Positions 15,853 to 25,672 are shown, counted from the stretch's first letter. The stretch is 64,000 nucleotides of DNA from Alistipes dispar (GCF_006542685.1 NZ_AP019736.1:186001-250000), one strand, 5' to 3'. Numbers and translations are program-made. Notes: generated from the sequence alone by a model not told the origin.

Positions 15853-17169
15853 TTAGGAGTGCGATTCCGTATCGATGGCTCGCTGGCCGGTTACTACTTC
15901 ATTTATCAGGGAGCGTTTCAGCTCCTTCAGACGCTCTACTTCGGTATTTATCTTTTCAAGGATGGCATCAATCTTTGCGCACTTCTCATCCAGATATGCA
16001 GCAATCTCTTTTTGTTCTTCAATTGGAGGAAATACAACCTTCATGTCTTTTATTGTCCTATAATTTAAAGATTGGCGCATTCCTCCACCAAGTTTGTAAA
16101 AAACCTTTTTTATATCATACGAGTGTAGCATGTAGAACGCGAATTTGGGCAATGTCTTTTTATTCCCTTGTACACAAGTATAGGCTGATGTAATAATCCC
16201 TTCTTCATTAACTAAACCGACTCTCAAGCTTTTATGGTCATTTTGTAAATCAGTAAAACGAAAAACTATATTACCTGGTTCTACGATTTGATAAGTCTCA
16301 AATGATGCTGGCAAAAGGCCATCGCAAGAGTCTATATTTTTACGAATAATTTTCCCAAAACTCAAGGAGAGAAGGTTTTGATGATTCACCCCTTTGTTTG
16401 AGATATTATGTTCCGCAAAAAAATATGCAAATCGCGATATTGTCCAATGTACAGGAATATCTCCAACCCATTCAATAGTAGATGGTTTTAATAAAACATT
16501 GGGATTCAATCCACGGGTGACGGCGCGGTTGATCAGGGAGCGACGAAGTCGGCTGTAAGCATCGGCTTTGCGCTCTAACAGTTCTATTTTTCGACCAATC
16601 TTCTCACACTCCTTATCCAAATATGCCGCAATTGCCTCCTGCTCCTTAATTGGTGGTACAACAATAAAAGCTTGTTTCAGTATTCCTTGCGTTATCGAAT
16701 ATAATTTTACGCTTTTAACTTTTTTGCGAATCTGAGAACGCCACTGATCGCTCATAAATAAATATGCGAAGTATTTACCGCAACCTAACCCTTCATTTCG
16801 TAAAAGAATTGTGTGGTATCCAGCGTATAAATCAATAGGCTCGTTAATATAAATGCAATTACCACATCCTTTCAAATCTTCAGATGTATCTGCGAATATA
16901 AAATCGCCCTGTTTAACTTTAGACGACAATTTATCATTAACCAACGAATCGGGAATAAATCTGATTAGTTCGTGATTTATTTGGGTCGTTGGGTTGTTTT
17001 TAGCATGGATTTGGCCATAACTAAGAACGGCATTCCCGCAATCTACAAGATTGGCTTTTGTAAAAGTGATACCAGTATTTGTTGATGTATAATCTTTTAA
17101 TCTACACATCTCCCAATGAGCGGGGACTGATTCTAACCAACTCATTTCAGAAACACGACACTTTTTCAT
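15853..17169 (-). CDS. hsdS: Type I restriction-modification specificity subunit S
   Basis: The 438-residue DNA-recognition subunit has two target-recognition domains (about residues 8-160 and 225-380). Each is followed by a conserved coiled-coil helix: EQEAIAAYLDKECEKIGRKI in the first and EQKEIAAYLDEKCAKIDAIL in the second. The duplicated layout implies a bipartite recognition sequence. It overlaps hsdM by 4 bp and precedes hsdR by 14 bp. A single hsdS copy is present and no inverted partial copies are seen, so no shuffling cassette is evident here. Confidence 0.95.
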   Translation of the reverse strand: MKKCRVSEMSWLESVPAHWEMCRLKDYTSTNTGITFTKANLVDCGNAVLSYGQIHAKNNPTTQINHELIRFIPDSLVNDKLSSKVKQGDFIFADTSEDLKGCGNCIYINEPIDLYAGYHTILLRNEGLGCGKYFAYLFMSDQWRSQIRKKVKSVKLYSITQGILKQAFIVVPPIKEQEAIAAYLDKECEKIGRKIELLERKADAYSRLRRSLINRAVTRGLNPNVLLKPSTIEWVGDIPVHWTISRFAYFFAEHNISNKGVNHQNLLSLSFGKIIRKNIDSCDGLLPASFETYQIVEPGNIVFRFTDLQNDHKSLRVGLVNEEGIITSAYTCVQGNKKTLPKFAFYMLHSYDIKKVFYKLGGGMRQSLNYRTIKDMKVVFPPIEEQKEIAAYLDEKCAKIDAILEKINTEVERLKELKRSLINEVVTGQRAIDTESHS

Positions 17170-19175
17170 AAGCCAAGTTCCTTCTCAAGATTTGCGATTA
17201 CCTTGTCAATATCCGAAATTTCGGCAAGGATGGAATCCACCGGTTCAACGGTCTCGGGAATATAGAATTCCTTGTTGAAGTTCACCTCGACACCCACGAC
17301 ATTCTCGCCAATCGTATAAGGCTTGTAGATATAGCGTTGAAGAAAATCGCCGATGCCTTGTTCATTGACCTCGGGGTCGGGATCGAACGGAATAATCTCT
17401 GAGTCCTTGGTCGTACAATCGACAATTTTGGCAGAAATGGTATGCTCTTCCCGGCGTTTATTATAGCCGAGCTGTACATTGATAGCACCATTGCCCAGAC
17501 ACTCATGCTCTCCGGCGTAGGTAGTGCGCATGATTTCGTTGTTTTCTTTATCCACCCAATAGATAAAGTCCGGACAAACAAGAACTGTCGAGATTTTTAT
17601 TCCAAGATTTCGCAGCATGGAATCCCGGAATTGTATCTCCTCGGCATCAATATCGCGAGGCCATACCCAGCACCCATCTAAATTGCAGTACGAAATATCC
17701 TTGACATTGTATGGCTTTCCTTCCGTGTGGAGGGTCTGGCTGATATGGCGTCCTTCGCTGTCGATTTCGGTAAGAACGACAGACTGCTTGTTGAAATAGA
17801 AATGCCATTTATCGTAAACTTTAGCAATGTCGCAATCCTTGAATTCAACCAGTGCGCGGACAATGGCTGCACGATGCTCGGGGTTCATCTCTTTACGTTT
17901 CGAACCTTTGTTTTTCTTCAACGGTTGCCAAAGATCGGCGGCATTGATAAGGATTACCTTGTCTTTACGCTCGGTCGGTTTGTTCTTGTTGAGAATCCAC
18001 AAATAGGTGACGATGCCCGTATTGAAGAACTCGTCGGACGGCATCTGAATAATAGCCTCAACCCAATTGTTGTCGAAAAGATATTTGCGGATATTGCTCT
18101 CGCCGCTGCCGGCATCACCGCTGAACAGCGACGAGCCGTTGTTTACTTCTACGACAATGCCTTTATCTTCGTGCAGATGCCATGCGTTGTGCTGCAAGAA
18201 GAGCATTTGCCCGTCGCTCACGGAAGGCAAGAATGGGAACTGCCCGGTCTGGTCGTCGCGGATCTCTTTCTCATAACCTTTCCACGGTATTCCGTAGGGA
18301 GGATTGGCGATGACAACATCGAACTCTTTGCCTTTGAAAGGCAATGAGGTAAGGGTATTGCCATATTTTATTTTGGTATTCTCGCGGAACAACGATTCAA
18401 TCTTCGCCAATGCGTATAGCGCATCGTTCCAGTCGCAACCGTGAGCGGCTATATATTTGTAGCCAGCCTTATCGCGCAAACGGTCCACAACACCGAACAG
18501 CAGGTTGGCTCCACCGCACGTCGGGTCGTATATATGTACAAAATCATCGGTAGAGATGTCGATCTTCGCCGCAACGATTTCGGCAATCAATGAAATAATA
18601 TCTTCCGGGGTGTACTGCTCTCCGGCCGTCTCTGCCGATATGTCGGCCCATTTGCGTTTGATATGCTCCTCGAGAGTGGTTATTTCCGAGTTGTTGTAGC
18701 GAGAAAGGTCTATTTGAGACCATTGGGTGATATATTGCATCAGAATGCCTTTCTTCCGCAACTCGGCAACCATGCCGTCCAGATTGAGGTATTTGCTGTC
18801 GTCCGTACCACGTTCGATGCCGAGCAGTTCTTTGAGCGTTCCGTCAAAGCCTGCCAGATAGCTTCGGAAATCCTGCTCAAATGTCTTGTCGTTATTGCAA
18901 ATAGCCGACAGGGTTTTGCCTTCGCGCACGATATAGTCGTTATACCCACACTCCCGGTCTCGGAAAGCCTCGATAAATTCCTGCAAGTTGTTCTCGCGGG
19001 TCAGGCTCTCGGAGGCTTCAATATCTGCCATTTCATTTCGCATACGCCCTTCGAGCATGATGAGAGCGAAGAATGGCATCATGTAATCGGAAAATTTACT
19101 TTGTTTGATTCCCGATGATATGAGTAAATCGGCGCACGACCAAATGTCGGATTCGTATGATAATATATCTTTCAT
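17166..19175 (-). CDS. hsdM: Type I restriction-modification methyltransferase subunit M
   Basis: A 669-residue N6-adenine methyltransferase. SAM-binding motif I is YDPTCGGANLLFGV and the catalytic motif IV is NPPYGIPW, at about residues 215-300. An N-terminal helical region precedes it and the C-terminus is helical for contact with HsdS. It starts 8 bp after the XRE regulator stop and overlaps hsdS by 4 bp, so regulator and enzyme are co-transcribed. Confidence 0.95.
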   Translation of the reverse strand: MKDILSYESDIWSCADLLISSGIKQSKFSDYMMPFFALIMLEGRMRNEMADIEASESLTRENNLQEFIEAFRDRECGYNDYIVREGKTLSAICNNDKTFEQDFRSYLAGFDGTLKELLGIERGTDDSKYLNLDGMVAELRKKGILMQYITQWSQIDLSRYNNSEITTLEEHIKRKWADISAETAGEQYTPEDIISLIAEIVAAKIDISTDDFVHIYDPTCGGANLLFGVVDRLRDKAGYKYIAAHGCDWNDALYALAKIESLFRENTKIKYGNTLTSLPFKGKEFDVVIANPPYGIPWKGYEKEIRDDQTGQFPFLPSVSDGQMLFLQHNAWHLHEDKGIVVEVNNGSSLFSGDAGSGESNIRKYLFDNNWVEAIIQMPSDEFFNTGIVTYLWILNKNKPTERKDKVILINAADLWQPLKKNKGSKRKEMNPEHRAAIVRALVEFKDCDIAKVYDKWHFYFNKQSVVLTEIDSEGRHISQTLHTEGKPYNVKDISYCNLDGCWVWPRDIDAEEIQFRDSMLRNLGIKISTVLVCPDFIYWVDKENNEIMRTTYAGEHECLGNGAINVQLGYNKRREEHTISAKIVDCTTKDSEIIPFDPDPEVNEQGIGDFLQRYIYKPYTIGENVVGVEVNFNKEFYIPETVEPVDSILAEISDIDKVIANLEKELGL

Positions 19176-19183
19176 AATTCTAT

Positions 19184-19387
19184 CTATCGTTCTTCTTTAT
19201 CTGTGATCAGGCCTTTCAAGTCGACTTGCAGGATGACGGCTATTTGCTGAAGAGTCTCCAGGTTGGGCTGAATCCTATTGCAGGCGTAGGCATTAACCAT
19301 GCTGAAGCTCTTGTTAAGCTGCGTTACCAGCCATGTCTGAGAGCTACCTTTCTCTGCCAGAACGGCTTTTATCCTATTTAATTTCAT
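19184..19387 (-). CDS. XRE-family HTH regulator of the R-M operon
   Basis: A 67-residue Cro/C1-type helix-turn-helix protein. The recognition unit is SQTWLVTQLNKSFSMVNAYA, followed by NRIQPNLETLQQIAVILQVD, the typical XRE end. It is the first gene of the hsdMSR operon and resembles controller proteins that delay restriction. The role is inferred from position. Confidence 0.85.
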   Translation of the reverse strand: MKLNRIKAVLAEKGSSQTWLVTQLNKSFSMVNAYACNRIQPNLETLQQIAVILQVDLKGLITDKEER

Positions 19388-19409
19388 ATTATGCCTTGAT
19401 TGAATAGCA

Positions 19410-19417
19410 CAAATATA
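19410..19417 (-). promoter_or_regulatory. -7 box for the XRE-hsdMSR operon
   Basis: The minus strand reads TATATTTG, a TAnnTTTG box 23 bp before the XRE start. No good -33 element is seen. Confidence 0.4.
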
Positions 19418-19427
19418 GGGAATTATA

Positions 19428-19458
19428 TTCGATATGCTGATTGGTTTCGTTATCTTTG
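19428..19458 (+). promoter_or_regulatory. Candidate promoter for the ATPase/HNH pair
   Basis: TATCTTTG at 19451-19458 fits the TAnnTTTG box. The position 19 bp upstream reads TTCG, a weak -33. It is 81 bp before the ATPase start. Confidence 0.35.
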
Positions 19459-19539
19459 TCTAGATTGGCTTTATGAATCTCTCTTTCGTTAATGGTAAAA
19501 ATTAGTTATTCCACAAAAATCATTTAACTTGATTTAAAA

Positions 19540-21856
19540 ATGTTGAAGTTAATAGCAATCAAACCTCTTGATGGATGCTGTGCATCTGTCTGTAAATGCT
19601 TAATTATAGGTAAGATATACTATTTCTGCAATGATTATTATATCACAGAAGATGGCATTGAGCTTCGAGATGAATATGTAAAATTATTTCCAAAAGATTT
19701 TTTCTCTTTAGGGACAAAACATACATTGCAGCAGATAAATATTTCCGCTATAGTGGGAATGAATGGTGATGGTAAGAGTACACTCGTTGAATTAGTAATG
19801 CGTTTGATTAACAACTGCGCAAAGCATTATCGGCTGACGGATCGAGATAACTTATTACGTATTGAAGGTGTAAAGGCTGAATTGTATTATCAAATTGATG
19901 AGATTGTTTATTGTATTAGGGAAACAAAGAAAGATCGCTATACAAGTCTGCTGAAATATGCAGATATGAGTAATTCAGCAGCTCGTCAATGGGACAAGCT
20001 AATGATCCCCGTAAAGGGTGTTATCCGAAGAAATGAGCTATTCTATACCATAGTGTCTAATTACTCTTTGTATGCATATAATACAAAAGATTTTAGGGCA
20101 GAATGGGATAATCGAGTACAATCAAAAGAGGAAAGTAAGAAATGCTGGTTATATTATTTATTTCATAAAAACGATGGCTATAGGACTCCTATAACTATTC
20201 ATCCTTATAGATATGAAGGGAATATTGATATCAATCGGGAAACCGAATTGACAATGCAAAGATTGATGGCTTTATATATTCAAGAGCCTAATCCTAACGA
20301 TAATAAAGGTTCTTTTAGAAGAATAGGAAATAAGGATGCAGAATTTCTGAAGTTGACTGATGTGGGATATTCGAAACTCTAAGAGGTGAGCGTCTGTCAA
20401 TATTTTAAAGATAATAAATCTATTTCATCCCTATCAAAATATATCAACCAAATAGAAGATATAATTAGAAACTATGACGACATAAAAACCGAGAATTTAC
20501 ATGACAACACTTTGGAGATAATTGAAAAAAGTCTTGATTTATTAGTTGGGGCAGGAGATGCGTCGTATAGAAGATTTTTGGATGAATTTTACGGTTGGCT
20601 TGGTCATAAACGTGGTGTATATTCGAGCAAAAGCGACCTAAGGCAGTTCCTAAATGCGCTTAAAAAATTCAATGATCATACTGATAGTGATTCTACATTT
20701 AATAGATTCGCAAAAAAATATAAAAAATACGATAAACTAAATGTCCAACAATTGAAAAGGCTTCGGTTTATCTATAATGTCATGCAATGCTAGGGTTTTC
20801 CCACCGATATTCTTACTAATAAGTATGAGCAACTAAACGAAGTTGAGCGTTGTCAGCATTATATTATATATAAAACGATAAGTATTTGCGCAATCTATCC
20901 TGAATATCGAGACTTTATTGATAATAAAGATGCAGGTTGGAATAATATTGGATTGATATTTAATGATTCTGTTATTGATGAGATCGTAAGACAGATAAAA
21001 GCTGATCAAACGCATGTTACATTAAAATTACGCCAGTGCTTAAATTTTATTGACCAACTGAAAGGGAGTGGTAATAATATTTTCGAAAGTCTTTCCAAGA
21101 TAAAATCCCGACAAGAATTAAAAACTGAATTTGGAGATAGTTTTGTGATAAGTTTCGATGATTTAAAATTACATTATAAGCAAGATGTTTTCCCTTTAGA
21201 TTTGCTGCCGCCCCCTATTTATAAGGCAGAAATTCTATTTTATTCTGAACAAAGTAAAAGTGTATATATTCCATATAATTATTTAAGTTCTGGAGAAAAG
21301 CAGTTATTAAATAATTTTGGCGCATTAATTTATCATTTGAGGAATATCGATTCTGTGGCGGATAATGGAAGACTATATGAAAATGTAAATGTGATTCTTG
21401 AAGAAATAGAGTTGTATTTCCATCCTGAATATCAACGAATGATAGTAAAAGTGTTATTGGAAAAATTGCAATCGATAGTTTTCAAACATATCAAAAGAGT
21501 TAATACCACGTTTGTAACACATTCTCCATTCATTTTGTCAGATATTCCTCTGTGCAATGTGTTGTTTCTAAAAAACGGAAAACCAGCAATGGAAAAAAAT
21601 GCAAGAAAATGCTTTTGGAGCAAATATTCATGGATTATTAAAGAATGGGGTTTTCCTGCCGTCTTTACCGATGGGAGAATTTGCTTATGATAAGATTAAC
21701 GAACTCTTTGAAAAACTCAATGGATATAAGTTAAATCCGAATGATCTGGAGCAAAAGGATTGGTTCTACTCGAACATCATGAGAGTTGGAGAACCATACC
21801 TAAGAGAACAGCTAATGAAATTGTATAATATGCATTATTCAGCTTGTGAACGATGA
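19540..21856 (+). pseudogene. Septu-like (PtuA-type) AAA ATPase, disrupted
   Basis: Reconstructed, this is a protein of about 771 residues of the ABC/SMC-like defence ATPase class. Walker A is GMNGDGKST, the signature is YLSSGEKQLL and Walker B is VILEEIELYFHPEYQR; the C-terminal block FGANIHGLLKNGVFLPS...GEFA is also typical. The frame is broken three times: TAA at 20380, TAG at 20791 and one extra A in the seven-A run 21593-21599, after which the protein continues in the next frame. Composition is far more AT-rich than all neighbours, implying separate transfer. It overlaps the HNH gene by ATGA, so the two formed a two-gene system. Confidence 0.75.
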
Positions 21857-22852
21857 TAGATATTAAGAGAGGAAGATATGTAAATTCAATTGCAGAAGAA
21901 TGGCTTGGTTGGGTAAAGAAATTTTTTCATGATCCCAGTCGTCCATACATCGAGTTATCTTCAAAAAAGAGACGATATTTTGATTCATATGCTCACAAGT
22001 TGGAATATGAATGTTTACACCAGGTGTTTTTATACTAAAAATAAAAGACACAGAAAAGCTTGTGTAAAGAAACTGTATTATTGGTGGAAACATCTTGATA
22101 CGATAATATTAGCGAATCCCAATGCTATTATTGATGCGCAAAAAAAAATATGGGATAAGAAAAAAATAGGGGAAATCAGATTACTTAGGTTTTTGTCATC
22201 TATATTTGTTGCTTATTACGAGAAAATATCAATCAAATATGGACACTGTTTAGTTAACAAATTAAATATCAAGACTTGTCCGTACTGTAACCGACAATTT
22301 ATTTACACTTTTAAGGGACGAGTAGAAGAAAGACCGGAGCTTGATCATTTTTATTCAAAAACTGATTATCCAATTTATTGCTTGTCGTTTTATAATCTTA
22401 TTCCAGCTTGCCATGCATGCAATCATGTGAAATTAGACAAAAAAATAGGTCTAAATCCTTATAGCGGAACCTTTAAAAGAAAATTTATCATAACTGATAA
22501 AGATGAGAATCATCTAACTAAATCTCAAATCTACAAATTAACAGAAAAGGAAATCAAATTGGATTTTACAGGGAATGATCCTAATGAAGAATTGAATGAT
22601 AAAGTTTTAGGAATAATAGATGTATATAATAAACACACTGATTATGTAAAAAAATTAATTGACAAATCCAAGGCTTATGATATGCATGCAATGAAAGCAT
22701 TGGTGGAAAGTTTTCAAGGTGTAGGATACCATCCCCGTCAAGTCTATGATTTTGTATGGGGAAGACATCTTATGAATGCCGAATATGAAGATAGACCTCT
22801 ATCAAAATTAACCAAAGATATTTTAGATTTGATAGATATCAAAAGAAGGTGA
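21853..22852 (+). pseudogene. HNH nuclease partner (PtuB-like), frameshifted
   Basis: Reconstructed, about 332 residues. The HNH fold is complete in the second frame: CPYCNRQF, then ELDHFYSKTDYPIYCLSFYN, then LIPACHACNHVK, giving two zinc-type cysteine pairs and the D-H/N catalytic positions. The N-terminal 60 residues starting with ATG at 21853 are in the first frame. An extra T in the five-T run 22027-22031 causes a stop at 22036, and reading with four T restores one frame. An internal start at 21929 might still give a near-complete nuclease. In Septu-type systems the HNH protein is the effector and the ATPase the sensor; that role is inferred from family and pairing. Confidence 0.75.
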
Positions 22853-22945
22853 TGAATCTGAATAAGTGAATTATTTTGTTTGTCCTCCATTTCCTCCCAT
22901 CGCCTCAGCCCGTCTCAGACGGTGCGGTTTGTTTGCACAAAATTC

Positions 22946-22977
22946 ATTGATTATTGTATAATATATTGATAATCAAT
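22946..22977. repeat. AT-rich inverted repeat at the island edge
   Basis: ATTGATTAT and ATAATCAAT form a perfect nine-bp inverted repeat separated by 14 bases, at the point where base composition changes. It could be a recombinase core site or an operator; no copy elsewhere was noticed. Confidence 0.35.
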
Positions 22978-23041
22978 ATATAAATTTCTTCAACGAGGAG
23001 GAGTATTGATCGTCCGATATACTTCACGGGTTATTCCATCT

Positions 23042-23075
23042 GACAGAAGCAGTCCGAAATCGGACTGCTTCTGTC
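23042..23075. terminator. 16-bp perfect palindromic hairpin
   Basis: GACAGAAGCAGTCCGA pairs perfectly with 23060-23075 across a two-base loop. It lies 115 bp past the cobO stop. It resembles the other long perfect hairpins that end genes in this window, although no T-run follows, so termination is likely but not certain. Confidence 0.5.
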
Positions 23076-23189
23076 GATACGGGAGAGACGAGAGAACGAA
23101 GCGCCCGATTTCCGTGTACGGGGAAACCTGGCGCACGGGAAAACCCGGCGCGGATGACGCTACATGCTGCGGCCGAAACGGGATTCGCG

Positions 23190-23741
23190 TCAGGGAATCC
23201 ACAGGGTCTCCCGCACGTCGTAATACGCCGTGAGTGTACGACCCAGCAGATAAAAATAATCCGACAGGCGGTTGAGCCAGACGAGCGCCGTGGAATCCAC
23301 GCCGTATTTCGCATCGGCGCGCAGCGCGGCCCGCTCGGCGCGGCGGCAGACCGTGCGGCAGACATGGCACAGCGACACGGCCGTGTCGCCGCCGGGCACG
23401 GTGAACTTGTCGATCGGCTTCAGGGCCACCTGCATCGTGTCGATGCGGCTTTCGAGCCACGAAACCGCTTCGGGAGCCAGCGGGGAGACCTTGTCGCTTC
23501 CGGCCTCTCCCGTGGCGAGCAGCGCCTCGACCGACATGAGCCGCGAGAGAATGCGGTTCAGATCCTCCACATACGCCGCCAGCGCGGCATCCCCGCGGAT
23601 GCGGTCGGTCAGCAGCGCCGCGAAAGCCGACAGCTCGTCCACCGATCCGTACGCCTCGACCCGCTCGTCGGTCTTGAACACCCGTTCGCCGCCGATCAGC
23701 GAGGTCATTCCCTTGTCCCCTGTTTTCGTATAGACTTTCAT
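23190..23741 (-). CDS. Cob(I)alamin adenosyltransferase, PduO type
   Basis: This 183-residue enzyme transfers the adenosyl group of ATP to cob(I)alamin, giving coenzyme B12. The PduO hallmark TKTGDKGMTSLIGG is at residues 4-17, EAYGSVDELSAF at 29-40, and the later conserved block FTVPGGDTAVSLCHVCRTVCRRAER is present with its basic residues. Length is normal. It overlaps the preceding gene by 4 bp as last gene of a three-gene leftward unit. Its product ties to the cobalamin riboswitch at 30.8 kb. Confidence 0.93.
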   Translation of the reverse strand: MKVYTKTGDKGMTSLIGGERVFKTDERVEAYGSVDELSAFAALLTDRIRGDAALAAYVEDLNRILSRLMSVEALLATGEAGSDKVSPLAPEAVSWLESRIDTMQVALKPIDKFTVPGGDTAVSLCHVCRTVCRRAERAALRADAKYGVDSTALVWLNRLSDYFYLLGRTLTAYYDVRETLWIP

Positions 23742-24250
23742 ATCCGGAAATGTTGTTTCGGTAAATAATTGTGGAACAGCAGCAGATAACCGCGGTTATC
23801 CACCGATGTCGAACGGTGCGCCGCGACCAGCTGCCGGCACAATGCCTGCCGCTCGCAGCCGTCGTAAGGCGCCAGCACCGCCACGGTACGCCCCGCAGCG
23901 GCAGCCTCCCGGACGAGCCCGAGCGTCTCCTGACGTCCCAGACCGCGTGTGGCGACGCAAAATTCCGCATCCGCCCGGTCCAGTCCGAAAGTCGCATAGC
24001 CGCAATGGATCGCCAGGTTCTGTAGTTGCACGGCCCGGCGGCGGCTGACGCCCGCCTCCAGCAGCGCCCCGTAAAGCGCCCGGTCGCCCGGCAGCAGCTC
24101 GCGCCGCATGAATACCTCCCGGACGATAGTATAGACGAACGGCGAATGCACGCCATGGCCACGGAAATAACGCGCCCGCGACAGCCGGTTGCGCAGCTCG
24201 GCCATCCGGCCCGACAGCCGCAGTCCGATGGGATGTCCGCCCGGTTTCAT
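23738..24250 (-). CDS. Short methyltransferase-related protein, function unclear
   Basis: A 170-residue protein. The N-terminus RARYFRGHGVHSPFVYTIVREV resembles the start of a Bacteroidales class I SAM-dependent methyltransferase-like family, and the end YLLLFHNYLPKQHFRI resembles the end of the same family. The middle is shorter than I would expect and no glycine-rich SAM loop is visible. It may be a shortened, non-catalytic member. It starts 7 bp after the BaiN-like gene and overlaps cobO. Confidence 0.55.
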   Translation of the reverse strand: MKPGGHPIGLRLSGRMAELRNRLSRARYFRGHGVHSPFVYTIVREVFMRRELLPGDRALYGALLEAGVSRRRAVQLQNLAIHCGYATFGLDRADAEFCVATRGLGRQETLGLVREAAAAGRTVAVLAPYDGCERQALCRQLVAAHRSTSVDNRGYLLLFHNYLPKQHFRI

Positions 24251-24257
24251 CGCCGCC

Positions 24258-25529
24258 TCACTTTTTCAGCATGCCGGCCAGCCGCCCCGTCGAGAAGGCG
24301 ATCTGAAGGTTGTAACCGCCCGTATTGGCATCGAGATCGAGCACCTCGCCCGCGAAATAGAGCCCGCGGACCCGGCGCGACTCCATCGTCTCGGGATTCA
24401 CCTCGTCACAGCGCACGCCGCCGGCCGTCATCACGGCATATTCGAAGGGCGCGTAATCCGTCACGGGGAAGGTCAGTCCCTTGAGCGTGCGGATCAGCCG
24501 CACAATCTCCGCCTCGGAGAGCTTCGAAACGTATGTCTTCGAGTGAATATCCAATTCCTGCGCCAGAGGCAGCACCATCGGACGGGGAACCAGCTTGCGC
24601 AGCAACTCGCCGAAAAACTCCGTCGGCTCCATCGCGGCCAGCTCGCGGGCGATGCGGTCGCGCAGCACCTCCTCCGTGAGCGCGGGCTTCAGATCGACGA
24701 CGATCTTCACCCTCCGGCCTTCGATGAGCGCATCCACCGCATCGCGGCTCATGCGGAGCGCCACGGCGCCCTCGATGCCGCGCTCCGAGAATCCCAGCTC
24801 GCCGAACTCCTCGCGCACGGGAGCGTCGTCGATCCACAACGTCGCGCGGACATTGCGCAGCAACAGGCGGTCGAGCTGACGGACCCGCGGATGGGACGAG
24901 ACGAGCGGCGTGAGCGACGGCCGCAGCGGCTCGATCGTATGTCCCAGATCGGCGGCGAACGCATACCCGTCGCCTGTCGAACCGGTCGCCGGATAGGAGA
25001 CGCCGCCCGTGGCGAGGATGACCTGCGGACACTCCTCCTTGCGTTCGAAGCCCCGCTTGTTGACGTATTTCACGCCGAAGACCCGGCCGCCGAGAGTCAG
25101 AATCCCCGTAACGCGCGTGTCGTAGAGAATCTTCACCCCGTTGTCCACGCAAAAGCCCAGCAGGGCGTTGGCGATGTCCCACGCCTTGCCGCTGTGGGGA
25201 AAGACGCGTTCGCCGCGCTCGATGTCGAGCCGGACGCCCTGCCGCTCGAAGAAACGGATGGCCGCGCGGTTGTTGAAGGCGGCGAAGGCCGGGGCGAAAA
25301 ACGCGGCGTTCGTGCGCACCTGCGCGGCGAACTCCTCCGCCGGCCGGGCGTTCGTCACGTTGCAGCGCCCCTTTCCCGTGATGCGGACCTTGCGGCCCGA
25401 CTTCTCCATCTTTTCGAGCAGCAGCACGCGGCAGCCCCGCTGCGCCGCCGTGCCCGCGGCCATCATGCCCGCGGCTCCCGCCCCCACGACGACGACGTCG
25501 TAGGGCCGTATCTCTTCCGTTCGTTCCAT
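24258..25529 (-). CDS. HI0933/BaiN-type FAD-dependent oxidoreductase
   Basis: A 423-residue flavoprotein. The Rossmann dinucleotide loop is VVVGAGAAGMMAAGTAAQRG (residues 13-32), the second family motif is GRKVRITGKGRCNVTN (45-60), and ATGGVSYPATGSTGDGY and the C-terminal GLYFAGEVLDLDANTGGYNLQIAFSTG complete the FAD site. Members reduce varied substrates, including bile-acid intermediates in some clostridia; the substrate here is unknown. It heads the unit BaiN-like/23738 gene/cobO. Confidence 0.88.
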   Translation of the reverse strand: MERTEEIRPYDVVVVGAGAAGMMAAGTAAQRGCRVLLLEKMEKSGRKVRITGKGRCNVTNARPAEEFAAQVRTNAAFFAPAFAAFNNRAAIRFFERQGVRLDIERGERVFPHSGKAWDIANALLGFCVDNGVKILYDTRVTGILTLGGRVFGVKYVNKRGFERKEECPQVILATGGVSYPATGSTGDGYAFAADLGHTIEPLRPSLTPLVSSHPRVRQLDRLLLRNVRATLWIDDAPVREEFGELGFSERGIEGAVALRMSRDAVDALIEGRRVKIVVDLKPALTEEVLRDRIARELAAMEPTEFFGELLRKLVPRPMVLPLAQELDIHSKTYVSKLSEAEIVRLIRTLKGLTFPVTDYAPFEYAVMTAGGVRCDEVNPETMESRRVRGLYFAGEVLDLDANTGGYNLQIAFSTGRLAGMLKK

Positions 25530-25537
25530 AACGGATG

Positions 25538-25545
25538 CAAAGATA
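25538..25545 (-). promoter_or_regulatory. -7 box for the BaiN-like/cobO unit
   Basis: Minus strand TATCTTTG, 9 bp upstream of the start at 25529; the short leader suggests little untranslated sequence. No -33 box is evident. Confidence 0.4.
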
Positions 25546-25616
25546 AGGATTTATTCGGTTCCGGGGACGAAAACTCCGCCAGGAAAGCGCCCGTGCGGGG
25601 AAAAATCGGTTTTCGC

Positions 25617-25647
25617 TTGATTTTCCGCCCGGCATGCACTATCTTTG
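25617..25647 (+). promoter_or_regulatory. nusB promoter
   Basis: TTG at 25617 (-33) and TATCTTTG at 25640-25647 (-7) are separated by about 20 bp, a standard Bacteroidetes sigma-A layout, 26 bp before the start. Confidence 0.6.
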
Positions 25648-25672
25648 CAGCCGCAAAATCGTTCTATAAGAT

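Larger units (their letters stand above)
22853..23189. other. Junction between AT-rich island and GC-rich backbone
   Basis: No gene is visible here. Composition changes within about 150 bases from strongly AT-rich to GC-rich. It includes CCGTCT-C-AGACGG, an AT-rich inverted repeat ATTGATTAT/ATAATCAAT (22946-22977) and the long palindrome at 23042-23075. It probably marks the right end of the island. Confidence 0.55.

Noticed and set aside
15853..17169. Phase-variable shuffling of hsdS
   Set aside because: Only one hsdS is present, with no partial inverted copies and no invertase beside it; the nearby integrase belongs to the phage-like element.
19540..21690. Stop-codon recoding to read through TAA and TAG in the ATPase gene
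   Set aside because: Two different stop codons plus two frameshifts in the pair point to decay; no recoding signal was seen and other genes use both stops normally.
23042..23075. The long palindrome as an att site
   Set aside because: It lies in already GC-rich backbone and resembles other gene-end hairpins of this window, so a terminator is the simpler reading.
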